Below are positions 9,285 to 19,553 of a DNA stretch of 32,485 nucleotides, piece after piece. The number at the start of each line of letters is the position of its first letter. The stretch's first letter is position 1. Source of the DNA: Methanobacteriota archaeon (GTDB taxonomy: Archaea > Thermoplasmatota > Thermoplasmata > Thermoplasmatales > GCA-001856825). The notes under the pieces are model-generated. The model ran no database searches, had not been told where the DNA came from, and saw nothing but the letters and a program-made list of their open reading frames with translations. Position numbers and translations under genes: made by a program. The stretch spans positions 1 to 32,485 of the forward strand of contig JAFMDN010000012.1 of assembly GCA_017857235.1 (NCBI GenBank), in the 5' to 3' direction.

Positions 9285-11847
9285 TTATAACATCTGCAAT
9301 TTGTTTTAAATCAAAATTCTCCTTTAAAATTTTCCCCTGAGCGTAGCTCTGGCTACCTCCACCTTTTGCAATTCCTTCTTTCTCAAGAGCCCTCATTATC
9401 TCTCCTGCATTAATATTTGAATTGGAAACAACCCTAACCTTTTCAGCAGATACAATAACTGCCAATGGATCTTTTATTCCCCTAGAAAATTCATCTGCGA
9501 TTCTCTCATGGAGTTTGTAGAACTTTATTCCTTGTGCCTCATAGACCTCAATTCCTTTTGATATGCTCTTTTTTAGGGAATCAAGTTCTGAATTCAATTC
9601 TATAAATGTCTTTTCTGGATCTTCTCCCATGAGATTTTCAATTTTTGAAATTTTTTCCATGATCTCCTGATAATGCTCAACTGCTGATCTTCCAGCCTTA
9701 AAATGGAACCTGTATATTCCATCTTGTATTTTTTCTATTTTTATTATCTTTATAAGACCCACATCACCCGTTCTTTCCACATGAGTACCTCCACAACCTT
9801 CAACGTCAACGCCCGGTATTTCTACAAGCCTTAATTGTTTCCCCTCAGGTATCCCACCTTGATAAAGTATGAATCCATATTTTTGCTCGGCTTGATTCCT
9901 TTCTACAAATTCCTTCCTCAATCTCAGATTCATTTGTATAACTTCATTTGCCCTTCTCTCAATCTGTTTTATCTCCTCTGCATTTATATCTTTGTAGTGA
10001 GTGATATCTAATCTGCTTAAATAAGGATCTTTCTGGGCGCCAGCTTGCCATACATGATTGCCTAGCACATACCTTATGGATGAAAGTAAGATATGGGTCC
10101 CTGAATGATGCTGCATTAATCTTATTCTCCTCTCTTCATCAATGTGTCCCAGGATAATATCGCCTTTATTTGCTTGGATTTCTTTATCAAGAATATGTAC
10201 CACTACATCATCCACAAGTTGCACATCCCTAACTTCATATTTGTTTCCATTTAGAACTATGTAGCCATGGTCGCTAGGTTGTCCACCTCCTTCAGGGTAA
10301 AAATAGGTCTCATCCAGTATAAGATAATTTCCTTCTGCACCTAGAACATTGCCCTTGAATTCGAGCTTCCTTTCATCTTCATAATAGGATTTCTTCGTGG
10401 GGTTGTATTTATTTACAATTTTTGGTTTTTCTTTCTTTTGTGCTGGTTCCCTAACATTCACAAATCCCTTTGCCTTTTCTACTTTATCGGGTAATTTTAT
10501 ACCAAGTTGCCTGGCTCTTTCAATTGTATATTCAATTGGTAAACCATTGGATTGAAATAAGGTGTTAATAGCTTCTTGCGTGAGAACTCCCTTCTTTGCA
10601 TATTTCAATATTAATTGATCACCCTTCAGTAATAGATCTCTAAATCTCTCCTCTTCTAATTCAATAATCTCCCTTGCTGATCTTTCCATGGATAAATCTA
10701 GAATGTCCTTGAACCTTTCTTTTTGTATTTCTATGAGATCCCATAGCTTTTCTTTTATTCCTACCTTATCCATAGCCATTAAAGCCCTTCTAATGAGCAT
10801 CCTCAATACATACCCTGCCTTGCTATTTGACGGGACTAGGCCATCATAAACAAGGAAGGTTATTGCCCTTGTGTGATCCACAAGCATGTAAATAGCAGAT
10901 AATTTTTCCATGACCTCCCTATCCTCTTTGCTTAAGGATTCTAAAAATTTCTTCTCTGAACCGTCTTCCAATATGGACAATTCCATGAATTTTACCAGAA
11001 ATTCCGGTTTGCTAAGTCCAACTTCTTCCATTAGCATTTTGGTGAGGTCTGGATATATTGCATCGTATATAGTGGTAGTACCTTGAGATAGCCAAGTAAA
11101 CCTTTCAATTCCATAACCTGTATCCACTATTTTATTTTCCATCTTTTTGTATTTAACTCCCTCGAATTCGTATGGTCCATCTGGGTCCTGAATCATGTCC
11201 ATAAATACCAGCGTTGCAACTTCAAGTCCAGCCACCATTACTTCGACTGCGGAACCTGCATTGCCCCCTCCATACCATGGCTTATCTTTAAATGTAATGT
11301 CCTTAGTTTCTACCCCCAGATGGTTTAAGAATTCAATGGCCAATCTTACGGCATCGTCTTTCCAATATACGAATTGATTTGGAAAATTGAATGATTTTGC
11401 ACCACCCATTTCAAATACGCTAAGGTGCCTTCCTGTTTTACCTACATTATCTAGATCTACAGTCCTTATGCATGGCTGGGATATAACCAACGGATTTCCA
11501 GGAGGGGGAACTTTACCAGAAGTTACATGTGGCTGGAAATCATATATACTTGCATTTACAAGGAAAACATCTTCCCTCCACCTGGCTACTATGGGATACC
11601 TTTTAATTCTCTTATGATTCCTAGATTCAAAGAATGAAAGAAATTCTTCTCTCATCTCTTCCAATGTATACTTCCTCTTAGTAGGAGGATTATTTAAAAA
11701 ACTGTACGGATCACATGGAGCTTCTCCGCACGTATTTCTATATTTGTCCTTTGTCCAGAATAAAGCTCCGCATTTTATGCATTTCTTCTTTTCAAATCCG
11801 TTTTCAATAAGGAATTGAATATCATTATCTTCAGATTTATTTTCCAC
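9271..11847 (-). CDS. alaS: Alanyl-tRNA synthetase (archaeal type)
   Basis: N-terminal Cys-rich CIKCGALFWTKD...CGEAPC; QPCIRTVDLDNVGKTGRHLSVFEM; editing motifs QHHSGTHIL and CGGTHVERTGD; C-terminal GGGSQSYAQG. Confidence 0.97.
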   Translation of the reverse strand: MENKSEDNDIQFLIENGFEKKKCIKCGALFWTKDKYRNTCGEAPCDPYSFLNNPPTKRKYTLEEMREEFLSFFESRNHKRIKRYPIVARWREDVFLVNASIYDFQPHVTSGKVPPPGNPLVISQPCIRTVDLDNVGKTGRHLSVFEMGGAKSFNFPNQFVYWKDDAVRLAIEFLNHLGVETKDITFKDKPWYGGGNAGSAVEVMVAGLEVATLVFMDMIQDPDGPYEFEGVKYKKMENKIVDTGYGIERFTWLSQGTTTIYDAIYPDLTKMLMEEVGLSKPEFLVKFMELSILEDGSEKKFLESLSKEDREVMEKLSAIYMLVDHTRAITFLVYDGLVPSNSKAGYVLRMLIRRALMAMDKVGIKEKLWDLIEIQKERFKDILDLSMERSAREIIELEEERFRDLLLKGDQLILKYAKKGVLTQEAINTLFQSNGLPIEYTIERARQLGIKLPDKVEKAKGFVNVREPAQKKEKPKIVNKYNPTKKSYYEDERKLEFKGNVLGAEGNYLILDETYFYPEGGGQPSDHGYIVLNGNKYEVRDVQLVDDVVVHILDKEIQANKGDIILGHIDEERRIRLMQHHSGTHILLSSIRYVLGNHVWQAGAQKDPYLSRLDITHYKDINAEEIKQIERRANEVIQMNLRLRKEFVERNQAEQKYGFILYQGGIPEGKQLRLVEIPGVDVEGCGGTHVERTGDVGLIKIIKIEKIQDGIYRFHFKAGRSAVEHYQEIMEKISKIENLMGEDPEKTFIELNSELDSLKKSISKGIEVYEAQGIKFYKLHERIADEFSRGIKDPLAVIVSAEKVRVVSNSNINAGEIMRALEKEGIAKGGGSQSYAQGKILKENFDLKQIADVINDNR

Positions 11848-11892
11848 GGGACTATAAGGAAATCTATTTTAAATTATTTGTTCTCACATCTT

Positions 11893-12594
11893 GTGCTGGT
11901 AACCTTATGGGATCAGGAAGGTGAATCCTATACATTTTCAACCGATGCAGGAGTTCTCTATATAAGAGGGCTTGGCAATATTAATACTGGTAGGTTCGAG
12001 GTAGGAAGGAATTATGAAATAGGTACTAGGAAGTTCGAGGTAAAGGAAGCTACAATCCAAGATGTAGCTAGGTCCATAGAAAGAATGCCTCAGGTCATAT
12101 TGCCTAAAGATTCATTTTTTATCAACTACCTTCTAGACCCTTACTCCAGCTATCCAATTCTAGAAATTGGTGCCGGGAATGGAGGATTTTCCATAATAAC
12201 GGCCCTATCCTTTAAAAAAAAGATTGTTTCTTATGAATTGAATCCGGAGATTTTTAAGATTTTCTTAAAAAACATAAAGAGGTTTGAATGCCAAAGTTAT
12301 ATAACTCCTAAGAATGAAGATGCATCTTTGGCAAGTATTGAAGATTTCCATAGGGTTATGATAGATAATCCAGAGCCTGAAAAGTTCTACAGGGATGGAT
12401 TTAAGGGTATTATGGTGGCGTACGTTCCAACATACTTACAAGCTGAGAAATTTTCAAGATTTATGTTAGAAAAAAATTTTCAAGTTGAAATTCATGAGAT
12501 TGTAGATATACCTATGAAAATCAGTACTATGGGCCTTAGGCCTGAGTCATCTTTCCTTTATCACACTGCATTCATAGTCTCAGCAAGGAGTTGA
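11893..12594 (+). CDS. trmI: tRNA (adenine-N1)-methyltransferase, TrmI/archaeal Trm61 family
   Basis: Conserved DPYSSYPILEIGAGNGGFSI SAM motif, preceded by QVILPKDSFFINYLLD. The supplied ORF (11815, TTG) runs into antisense alaS; GTG at 11893 is a more plausible start (in-frame TTG at 11878 also possible). Confidence 0.8.
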   Translation: MLVTLWDQEGESYTFSTDAGVLYIRGLGNINTGRFEVGRNYEIGTRKFEVKEATIQDVARSIERMPQVILPKDSFFINYLLDPYSSYPILEIGAGNGGFSIITALSFKKKIVSYELNPEIFKIFLKNIKRFECQSYITPKNEDASLASIEDFHRVMIDNPEPEKFYRDGFKGIMVAYVPTYLQAEKFSRFMLEKNFQVEIHEIVDIPMKISTMGLRPESSFLYHTAFIVSARS

Positions 12595-12600
12595 AATGTT

Positions 12601-13539
12601 ATGGATGAGATAAAGAGAAAAACATTAGAAAAACAGGGTTATAAAATAGTAGGAAACCATTCTGCTGTTAAACTATGCCACTGGGTAAAGCAGTCGCTTT
12701 ATTACAATAGACCATGCTATAAGCAGACATTTTATGGTATCGAGAGCCACAGATGTATACAGATGACACCTGCCGTTGACTGGTGCAGTGAAAATTGCTC
12801 GTTCTGCTGGAGGGCTCAGGGATGGGAAGGTGTAAAAATACCTGAGGAAGATGATGCAGAATTTATAATGGAAGGGAGCATTGAGGCACAGAGAAAACTT
12901 CTAACTGGATTTAAGGGTGAACCTAGGACAGACATGAAAAAATGGATTGAGGCCAATGAACCAAGGCATATGGCCATAAGTCTCACCGGTGAACCAACCC
13001 TGTACTCAAAACTCAATGACTTACTTTATGAGGCAAAAAAAAGAAAGATTTCAACCTTCGTAGTGTCAAACGGTACTAACCCGGATGCGATAAGAAAACT
13101 TGAAGTTATGCCAACACAGCTTTATATAACTGTCGCTGCACCTAATGAAAGAATATTCAAGGAGCTACTGAATCCAGTTTATCATGATGCGTGGGAGAGA
13201 TTGAATGAAACTTTGGAGCTAGTTTCAACATTGGATACTAGGATTGTTATAAGACATACTCTCGTAAAAGGTTTCAACCTTGGATATGAGGAAGAATATT
13301 ATAAATTGGATAAGAAAGCCGATCCTGATTTCATAGAAAATAAAGGTTATGTTCACGTGGGTGGTTCGAGAGGTAGACTTAGCATATCCAATATGCCAAC
13401 CCATGAAGAAATTAGGCAGTTTTCATTTAGGCTGAACGGCTACCTTAATTATGAATTTGGAGGGGAGCGGGAAGATTCACGCATAGTTCTTCTTAGCAAA
13501 GACAGAAGCAAAAACCTCATAGATTTCAACAATGTATAG
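12601..13539 (+). CDS. taw1: tRNA 4-demethylwyosine synthase (radical SAM)
   Basis: Radical SAM motif CSENCSFCWR; preceding MTPAVDWCSENC; SLTGEPTLYSKLNDL; KGYVHVGGSRGRL. Typical archaeal TYW1. Confidence 0.93.
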   Translation: MDEIKRKTLEKQGYKIVGNHSAVKLCHWVKQSLYYNRPCYKQTFYGIESHRCIQMTPAVDWCSENCSFCWRAQGWEGVKIPEEDDAEFIMEGSIEAQRKLLTGFKGEPRTDMKKWIEANEPRHMAISLTGEPTLYSKLNDLLYEAKKRKISTFVVSNGTNPDAIRKLEVMPTQLYITVAAPNERIFKELLNPVYHDAWERLNETLELVSTLDTRIVIRHTLVKGFNLGYEEEYYKLDKKADPDFIENKGYVHVGGSRGRLSISNMPTHEEIRQFSFRLNGYLNYEFGGEREDSRIVLLSKDRSKNLIDFNNV

Positions 13540-13654
13540 TTTTTTTATGGTTGGGTTAAAAACTTTAAGTTCTTAAATTTTAATTTCTTATTAATCCCAT
13601 TTAATATTTAGTTAATTTCACACGATAAATAGATTTGAGCAATATTAATGTAAT

Positions 13655-13670
13655 GAAACTTTTATAATAT
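13655..13670 (+). promoter_or_regulatory. Candidate BRE/TATA promoter of the sdh operon
   Basis: GAAACTTTTATAATAT about 30-40 nt upstream of the sdhA TTG start (13698), followed by SD-like GGGGAT. Confidence 0.5.
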
Positions 13671-13697
13671 AATACACTTATCAGATTGGGGATCTAA

Positions 13698-15413
13698 TTG
13701 GTAGAAGTCCTAGACTACGATATAGTAGTTATTGGATCAGGTCTTGCTGGACTGCGGGCCGCAATTGAGGCCGCTCAGGAAAGCAAGGGAAAATTAAGAA
13801 TCGCCATAATTGCAAAAAATCAGTTAATGAGGGCGCACTCAATATCTGCAGAGGGTGGATCTGCGGCAGTTTTATATACAGATGAAGGAGATTCCTTTGA
13901 CCTCCATGCTTACGATACCATAAAAGGCTCTGATTACCTTGCTGACCAGGATATTGTTGAATTCTTTGTAAGGCAATCTCCTGTTGATGTAATTGAATTG
14001 GAACACTGGGGAATTCCTTGGGCAAGAAGAGATGATGGCAGAGTTGCACAGAGACCTTTTGGAGGGCATTCATTCCCGAGAGCTACTTTTGCCGCTGACA
14101 GGACTGGATTTTATGAAGTTCATACCCTTTACGATACCCTTTTAAAATTTGATAACGTGGATAAATACCATGAGCAATTTGCCTACGATTTCCTAATAAG
14201 CAACAATAAGTTCAGAGGTGTCCTGGCTATAGATATGCCTACCGGGCAAATCAGGATTTTCAAAGCTAAAGCAGGAATTATTGCTACAGGAGGGCTCGGA
14301 AGGCTGTATGGCTTCACAACTTATTCCCATTTAGTAACTGGTGACGGTCTAGCAATTGCCATGAGAAGGGGTATGGCATTGAAAGATCTTGAATTTGTGC
14401 AATTCCATCCAACTGGTTTGGTTCCATCTGGGATATTGATCACTGAAGGAGTGAGAGGAGACGGGGGTATATTAAGAAACAACAAGGGAGAGAGATTCAT
14501 GGAAAAATATGCCCCAACCAAGAAAGATCTAGCTCCCAGGGATATAGTTTCAAGAAGCATGATGACCGAAATACTTGAAGGAAGAGGCTTTAAGGGCCCG
14601 GATGGATTGGATTATGTACTTCTTGACTTCTCACCCATAGGAGCAGAAAAGATTAAGGAAAAACTTTCTCAAGTGAGGGAGATAGGAATTCACTATGTCG
14701 GTCTTGACCCAATTGAGTCTCCCCTCCCTGTAAGGCCAGCGGCCCACTACACGATGGGAGGACTATGGGTAACTCCTGTAGGTTTCACCGGAGTTGAAGG
14801 TTTGTGGGCAGCAGGAGAGGCATCTTGCTTATCTGTTCATGGTGCCAATAGGTTGGGAGCCAATTCCACCAGTGAATGCATAGTATTCGGAAAGGTCACA
14901 GGTGGTGAAGCAGCAAGATGGGTATTAAAAAATAATGGCACTGTAAGCCTTGAGGAAGGGGATAAAAAATACGCAGAAGATTACATAAGTAAGTTATACA
15001 GGGAAAAGGGAAAAAATGATCCTTATGAAATCAAAAGGAAATTGTGGGCCACGATGGATAGAGATGCATATGTATTTAGGAATGAAGAGGGTTTGAGGAG
15101 GGGATTGGGCGAAATAAGAAATTTAATTGCCATGAGCAAGGATGTTTTTATAAAGGAGGAGGGAAATGTTTACAATCAAAACCTTATTGCAACATTAGAA
15201 ATGAGGAATCTGGTTGAGTTGGCTGAAGTTGTTGTATATGGTGCCTTGGAAAGGAGGGAGAGCAGGGGTTCACATTTCAGGACTGATTATCCAAAGAGGG
15301 ATGATGAGAACTTCTTAAAACATACCATAGCGAGGAAGTATGGAGATAAAGTGGAATTAACATACGAACCCGTAAGGATAACAAAATGGAAACCGGAGCC
15401 GAGAGTGTATTGA
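13698..15413 (+). CDS. sdhA: Succinate dehydrogenase/fumarate reductase flavoprotein subunit
   Basis: [70 protein letters not shown]. Confidence 0.97.
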   Translation: MVEVLDYDIVVIGSGLAGLRAAIEAAQESKGKLRIAIIAKNQLMRAHSISAEGGSAAVLYTDEGDSFDLHAYDTIKGSDYLADQDIVEFFVRQSPVDVIELEHWGIPWARRDDGRVAQRPFGGHSFPRATFAADRTGFYEVHTLYDTLLKFDNVDKYHEQFAYDFLISNNKFRGVLAIDMPTGQIRIFKAKAGIIATGGLGRLYGFTTYSHLVTGDGLAIAMRRGMALKDLEFVQFHPTGLVPSGILITEGVRGDGGILRNNKGERFMEKYAPTKKDLAPRDIVSRSMMTEILEGRGFKGPDGLDYVLLDFSPIGAEKIKEKLSQVREIGIHYVGLDPIESPLPVRPAAHYTMGGLWVTPVGFTGVEGLWAAGEASCLSVHGANRLGANSTSECIVFGKVTGGEAARWVLKNNGTVSLEEGDKKYAEDYISKLYREKGKNDPYEIKRKLWATMDRDAYVFRNEEGLRRGLGEIRNLIAMSKDVFIKEEGNVYNQNLIATLEMRNLVELAEVVVYGALERRESRGSHFRTDYPKRDDENFLKHTIARKYGDKVELTYEPVRITKWKPEPRVY

Positions 15414-15414
15414 G

Positions 15415-15870
15415 GTGATGATGTTGATAGATAATAAGAAAGGATGGATTTCTTGGTTTAATCCGATCAAATATGGAATGGATAGGTGGCTTTTTGCTCT
15501 TCACCGTTTAACCGGAATCTTCATCGGATTGTATCTCATAGCGCATATCTTCGAAACTAGCAATATTCTAAAAGGTCCACTTACATGGAACAACCTGATG
15601 GTGTTCCTTGATTGGCCTTTTGGAGTCCATTTAGGTCCATACATATTGTCCATATTGCTGTTAGCAGTGGTTTTCCATGGCTTTAACGGCCTAAGGTTAA
15701 CCATTGTAGAAAATGGTCTTATGCTAACTAAGCCATACAGGCCAGATTATCCTTATGAACCAAAAAGCCTCAAGGGATGGAACCTCGGACTTAAGATTCT
15801 CACAGCCATACTCATGATAGTTATCGGTATTATAGGGATAGTCTATATATTTACAGGGGTGTTGTTATGA
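15415..15870 (+). CDS. sdhC: Succinate dehydrogenase membrane anchor subunit (SdhC-like)
   Basis: Three TM helices; HRLTGIFIGLYLIAH and FHGFNGLRLTI; between sdhA and sdhB. Confidence 0.85.
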   Translation: MMMLIDNKKGWISWFNPIKYGMDRWLFALHRLTGIFIGLYLIAHIFETSNILKGPLTWNNLMVFLDWPFGVHLGPYILSILLLAVVFHGFNGLRLTIVENGLMLTKPYRPDYPYEPKSLKGWNLGLKILTAILMIVIGIIGIVYIFTGVLL

Positions 15871-16259
15871 GAGAGAGTAAGATAATGTTCCTCCAATATC
15901 TGACTGGATTGCTGATATTGGTATTCGGTGGCTTGCACTTTCTTGCCCTTAGTTTCCTGACTCCATCTCCAGATAAACAACTGTATGTTTACCAGTCAGC
16001 CACGAACCATACTTTAGTTGGTGGGGCACTGTACTACAATTATGTACTTGACATTTACAAGAATTTGGCATGGGCTGCTGTCTTTGAACTATTCCTTACA
16101 GTAGTAACATTCCATGCATTCAACGGCTTTAGAATAATACTTTCAGAGCAGTTTTCTGGCCCAACTGCAAGCAAAGTGATAAGCTATTCAATGCTAATTA
16201 TTGGTCTGATAGTGTTCATATGGGGAACAAGAACCATATTACTGGCTTTTTTGGGGTGA
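15867..16259 (+). CDS. sdhD: Succinate dehydrogenase membrane anchor subunit (SdhD-like)
   Basis: Three TM helices; FHAFNGFRIILSE motif paralogous to SdhC; start overlaps sdhC stop. Confidence 0.8.
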   Translation: MRESKIMFLQYLTGLLILVFGGLHFLALSFLTPSPDKQLYVYQSATNHTLVGGALYYNYVLDIYKNLAWAAVFELFLTVVTFHAFNGFRIILSEQFSGPTASKVISYSMLIIGLIVFIWGTRTILLAFLG

Positions 16260-16264
16260 TATAA

Positions 16265-17110
16265 ATGACAGTTCAGGTAATATTGAAAGGATTTGGAGAA
16301 GTTGTAAAAGAGGTTACTTTTAGAGTAAGAAGGTATGACCCGGAGAAAGATAATACTCCAAAATACAGTGAATACAAAGTTCCTGTTAAAAAAGGAATGA
16401 CAGTGTTGGACGGCATCCTTTACATTAAAGAACATATTGATCCTTCTCTTTCTGCCAGGTATTCTTGCAGAATGGGTATCTGCGGCTCATGTGCCATGAT
16501 TATAAATGGAAAGGAAAGGCTGGCTTGCCAGACACAAATATTGGAGCTTAACAAGGACCTCATAAAAGTCGATCCTCTAGGAAATTACAATTTAATTAAG
16601 GACCTAGTTCCTGATCTTAGCAAGCTATTTAATAATCATAAATCAGTTAAGCCTTATATTATAAGGAATGACAATCCACCAACGGCTGAATACCTTCAGA
16701 AACCAGAGGAAAGAGAAAAATATGCTATGTTTACGGAATGCATACTTTGTGGTGCCTGCCTTTCCGCTTGCCCGACCATGGCTGCTGATGATCTTTACCT
16801 TGGACCACAGGCTTTAGCTCAGGCATACAGGTATATAGCGGATTCCAGAGATATGGGATTTGAAGAGAGGTTAAATGTTCTGGACTCTAAACACGGTGTC
16901 TGGAGATGCCATTTCGCTGGTGCTTGTTCTGAAGTTTGTCCGAAGGGCGTTGACCCAGCTTTGGCAATTCAACTGCTCAGAGGAGTTCTAATGAAGAATT
17001 CCTTCTTTGGATACAAACAGGTACCTGCACCTGTTGGCAAGGAGAGACCAACCGTTGTAGAGGGCTTGAAGGTATTAGAAGAGAAAATAAAGGAATCGGA
17101 AAAGAAATAA
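16265..17110 (+). CDS. sdhB: Succinate dehydrogenase iron-sulfur subunit
   Basis: CRMGICGSCAMIINGKERLAC (2Fe-2S), CILCGACLSACP (4Fe-4S), CHFAGACSEVCPKGVDP (3Fe-4S type). Confidence 0.96.
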   Translation: MTVQVILKGFGEVVKEVTFRVRRYDPEKDNTPKYSEYKVPVKKGMTVLDGILYIKEHIDPSLSARYSCRMGICGSCAMIINGKERLACQTQILELNKDLIKVDPLGNYNLIKDLVPDLSKLFNNHKSVKPYIIRNDNPPTAEYLQKPEEREKYAMFTECILCGACLSACPTMAADDLYLGPQALAQAYRYIADSRDMGFEERLNVLDSKHGVWRCHFAGACSEVCPKGVDPALAIQLLRGVLMKNSFFGYKQVPAPVGKERPTVVEGLKVLEEKIKESEKK

Positions 17111-17125
17111 TTTTTTCTTTATTTT
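17111..17125 (+). terminator. Candidate T-rich archaeal terminator after sdhB
   Basis: TTTTTTCTTTATTTT immediately after the sdhB stop. Confidence 0.4.
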
Positions 17126-17140
17126 AGCCATTCTAAATTC

Positions 17141-17159
17141 TATAAAAGTATAAATTTTA
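17141..17159 (+). promoter_or_regulatory. Candidate TATA element of the nuo operon
   Basis: TATAAAAGTATAAATTTTA, starting 37 nt upstream of the nuoA ATG (17178). Confidence 0.5.
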
Positions 17160-17177
17160 ACATGCAATTCGGTACTG

Positions 17178-17546
17178 ATGTATTTGACCCCAGATATGAC
17201 TGCCTTAGCCCTGGCAGTCTTGGTTGTACCCATATTGGTTTCTTCTCTGATTGCAGTAGCTCATTATTTTTCACCTAAGACCTATGGAAAATATACCTAT
17301 GATAACTATGAATGCGGTGAAGTAGTAAGGGGAGATTTCCAAGCACCGCTTCCACTTCAATATTATTTCTTTATGATGGCTTTCGTGGTATTTGATGTGG
17401 ATATGCTTCTACTATTGCCATGGGCCTCAGATGTTAGAGGTCTTGGGTTAGGAGTATTTCTTGATGTTCTTGGATTTATTGGAGTTATGCTAGTTGGGCT
17501 GTTTTATGTTTCTAAAAAAGGCTATATGAGGTGGTTAAATGACTGA
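17178..17546 (+). CDS. nuoA: NADH-quinone oxidoreductase-like subunit A
   Basis: [43 protein letters not shown]. Confidence 0.96.
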   Translation: MYLTPDMTALALAVLVVPILVSSLIAVAHYFSPKTYGKYTYDNYECGEVVRGDFQAPLPLQYYFFMMAFVVFDVDMLLLLPWASDVRGLGLGVFLDVLGFIGVMLVGLFYVSKKGYMRWLND

Positions 17547-17997
17547 TAGCATTCTATTGACCACTCTTGACGAGGCATTAAGGTGGGGAAAAGGAAAATC
17601 GCTTTGGCCCTTTACATTTGGACTTGCCTGCTGTGCCATAGAAATGATGTCGGCTATGGGGCCAGATTATGATTGGGCAAGATTTGGGGCAGATGTCTTC
17701 AGGGATAGCCCTAGGCATGCTGACCTTATGATTGTATCTGGAACTGTAACAAAAAAGATGGCTCCTAGAATAAGAAGGTTATACGATCAAATGGCTTTTC
17801 CAAAATATGTAATATCCATGGGTGCATGCGCATCTGCAGGAGGCCCTTATGTAAGGGGTTATTCAGTTGTTGATGGAGTGGATAAGGTTGTTCCTGTTGA
17901 CATATATGTTTATGGCTGTCCACCACGACCAGAGGCCTTGATTCAAGCTTTAAAGCAACTCCAAGATTCCATAGCTTCGGGAAAGGTGAGACATTGA
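17539..17997 (+). CDS. nuoB: Complex I subunit B (Fe-S cluster N2)
   Basis: [51 protein letters not shown]. Confidence 0.97.
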   Translation: MTDSILLTTLDEALRWGKGKSLWPFTFGLACCAIEMMSAMGPDYDWARFGADVFRDSPRHADLMIVSGTVTKKMAPRIRRLYDQMAFPKYVISMGACASAGGPYVRGYSVVDGVDKVVPVDIYVYGCPPRPEALIQALKQLQDSIASGKVRH

Positions 17998-18449
17998 TAC
18001 CCATTGAGTCAGAGTCCAAAACTAAGGATGGAACTCCTGTAGTTTACATCTCAAAGGAAAATTTAATACCGTTTATGAAGGAAAAGAAGGATGAAGGCTA
18101 TGACATGCTTCTGATGGTAACAGGAGTAGACTATGTGGATCATCTGGAAGTAGTATACCACCTTCTTTCCACAAAAGATGGAAGGCGCCTTTTGGTTAAA
18201 ACCAAGACTGATGAAGAGGTAGATTCGGTTACAGGAATATGGCCCGGTGCAAACTGGCATGAGAGGGAAACCTACGACTTGGTTGGAATAAGATTTAGAA
18301 ATCACCCCAATCTTAAGAGGATCCTACTGCCAGAAGGCTGGGTAGGCCATCCACTTAGAAAGAATTATCCCATGGATAAAAAGCAGTATGTAAATTTAGG
18401 AGAAGATGGAGAGGATAAGGTAAGTTATGATCCAAAGGAGGGGTATTAA
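17994..18449 (+). CDS. nuoC: Complex I subunit C (30 kDa)
   Basis: [49 protein letters not shown] start overlapping nuoB. Confidence 0.95.
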   Translation: MIPIESESKTKDGTPVVYISKENLIPFMKEKKDEGYDMLLMVTGVDYVDHLEVVYHLLSTKDGRRLLVKTKTDEEVDSVTGIWPGANWHERETYDLVGIRFRNHPNLKRILLPEGWVGHPLRKNYPMDKKQYVNLGEDGEDKVSYDPKEGY

Positions 18450-19553
18450 TTGGAAAAGGTTGTTGAAGTTAATTTTGGACCTCAGCATCCTTCGACCCAT
18501 GGTGTTTTGAGAATCAAGGTCAAGCTTGATGGAGAAATAATTGTCGATGCTCAACCTGTTATTGGATATCTGCACAGGAATGCGGAAAAACTTTCAGAGA
18601 TGGGCCTCTATCCCAAGGCACTTATATATATGGACAGGTTAGATTATGTGGCAGCCCTAAACATGGAGCTAGGTTACATTCTATCAGTTGAAAAACTAAT
18701 GGATGTTGAAACTCCTGAAAGGGCACAATGGATAAGAATGATGATGGTAGAATTAAACAGGATTGCATCGCACCTTGTTTGGCTAGGTACACATGGATTG
18801 GATATGGGTATGCTTACCCCCTTCTTCTATTGCTGGAGGGAGAGGGAGAGGGTTCTAAGGATTTTTGATGAAATTACTGGGAGCAGGCTACTTTACAACT
18901 ACTTTTCCATAGGCGGCGTATATTCAGATCTAACTCCAAAGGGCATTGATATGATAAAAGAATTTGTTAACACGTTCCCAGATAGGCTGGAGGAAATTCA
19001 ATCTATATTTCAGAAGAGCTATATATATGCAAAAAGAACAAAAGGGGTTGGAAAATTAACTTTGGATGATGCCATAGCTTATGGGGTCACTGGGCCACTT
19101 TTAAGAGCTTCGGGATTAAAATGGGATTTGAGGAAGAATCAGCCCTATTTGTTCTATGAAAAAGTAAATTTTGATGTTCCTGTATATACTAACGGGGATG
19201 TCTATTCAAGGTTCCTTGTTAGAGTAGAGGAAATGAGGCAGAGTACAAAGATTGTAAAGCAAGTCTTAGAGAAGCTCCCAGATGGTGATTTTTACAACAA
19301 AAAGTATGCAAAACCTATGCTTGTTAGAATGAAGGGCAGTGGTGAGTCATATGTACCCACTGAAAGCCCAAAGGGGGAGTTTGGAGTTTATGTTATAGGA
19401 GACGGTTCCACAATCCCTTACAGAGTGAGAATTAGAAGTCCCAGTTTTGCAAATCTGCAGGCTGTTTCCATCATGCTCAAAGGATACAAAATAGCTGATT
19501 TGACAGCTACAGTGAGCTCAGTGGACCCAGTTTTCGGGGAGGTGGATAGATGA
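18450..19553 (+). CDS. nuoD: Complex I subunit D (49 kDa)
   Basis: NFGPQHPSTHGVLRIKVKLDGEIIVDAQPVIGYLHRNAEK; C-terminal SVDPVFGEVDR. Confidence 0.97.
   Translation: MEKVVEVNFGPQHPSTHGVLRIKVKLDGEIIVDAQPVIGYLHRNAEKLSEMGLYPKALIYMDRLDYVAALNMELGYILSVEKLMDVETPERAQWIRMMMVELNRIASHLVWLGTHGLDMGMLTPFFYCWRERERVLRIFDEITGSRLLYNYFSIGGVYSDLTPKGIDMIKEFVNTFPDRLEEIQSIFQKSYIYAKRTKGVGKLTLDDAIAYGVTGPLLRASGLKWDLRKNQPYLFYEKVNFDVPVYTNGDVYSRFLVRVEEMRQSTKIVKQVLEKLPDGDFYNKKYAKPMLVRMKGSGESYVPTESPKGEFGVYVIGDGSTIPYRVRIRSPSFANLQAVSIMLKGYKIADLTATVSSVDPVFGEVDR

Noticed and set aside
11994-12047. Near-repeat of TTCGAGGTA within trmI
   Set aside because: Too short; protein-level RFEV/KFEV coincidence within a conserved N-terminal domain.
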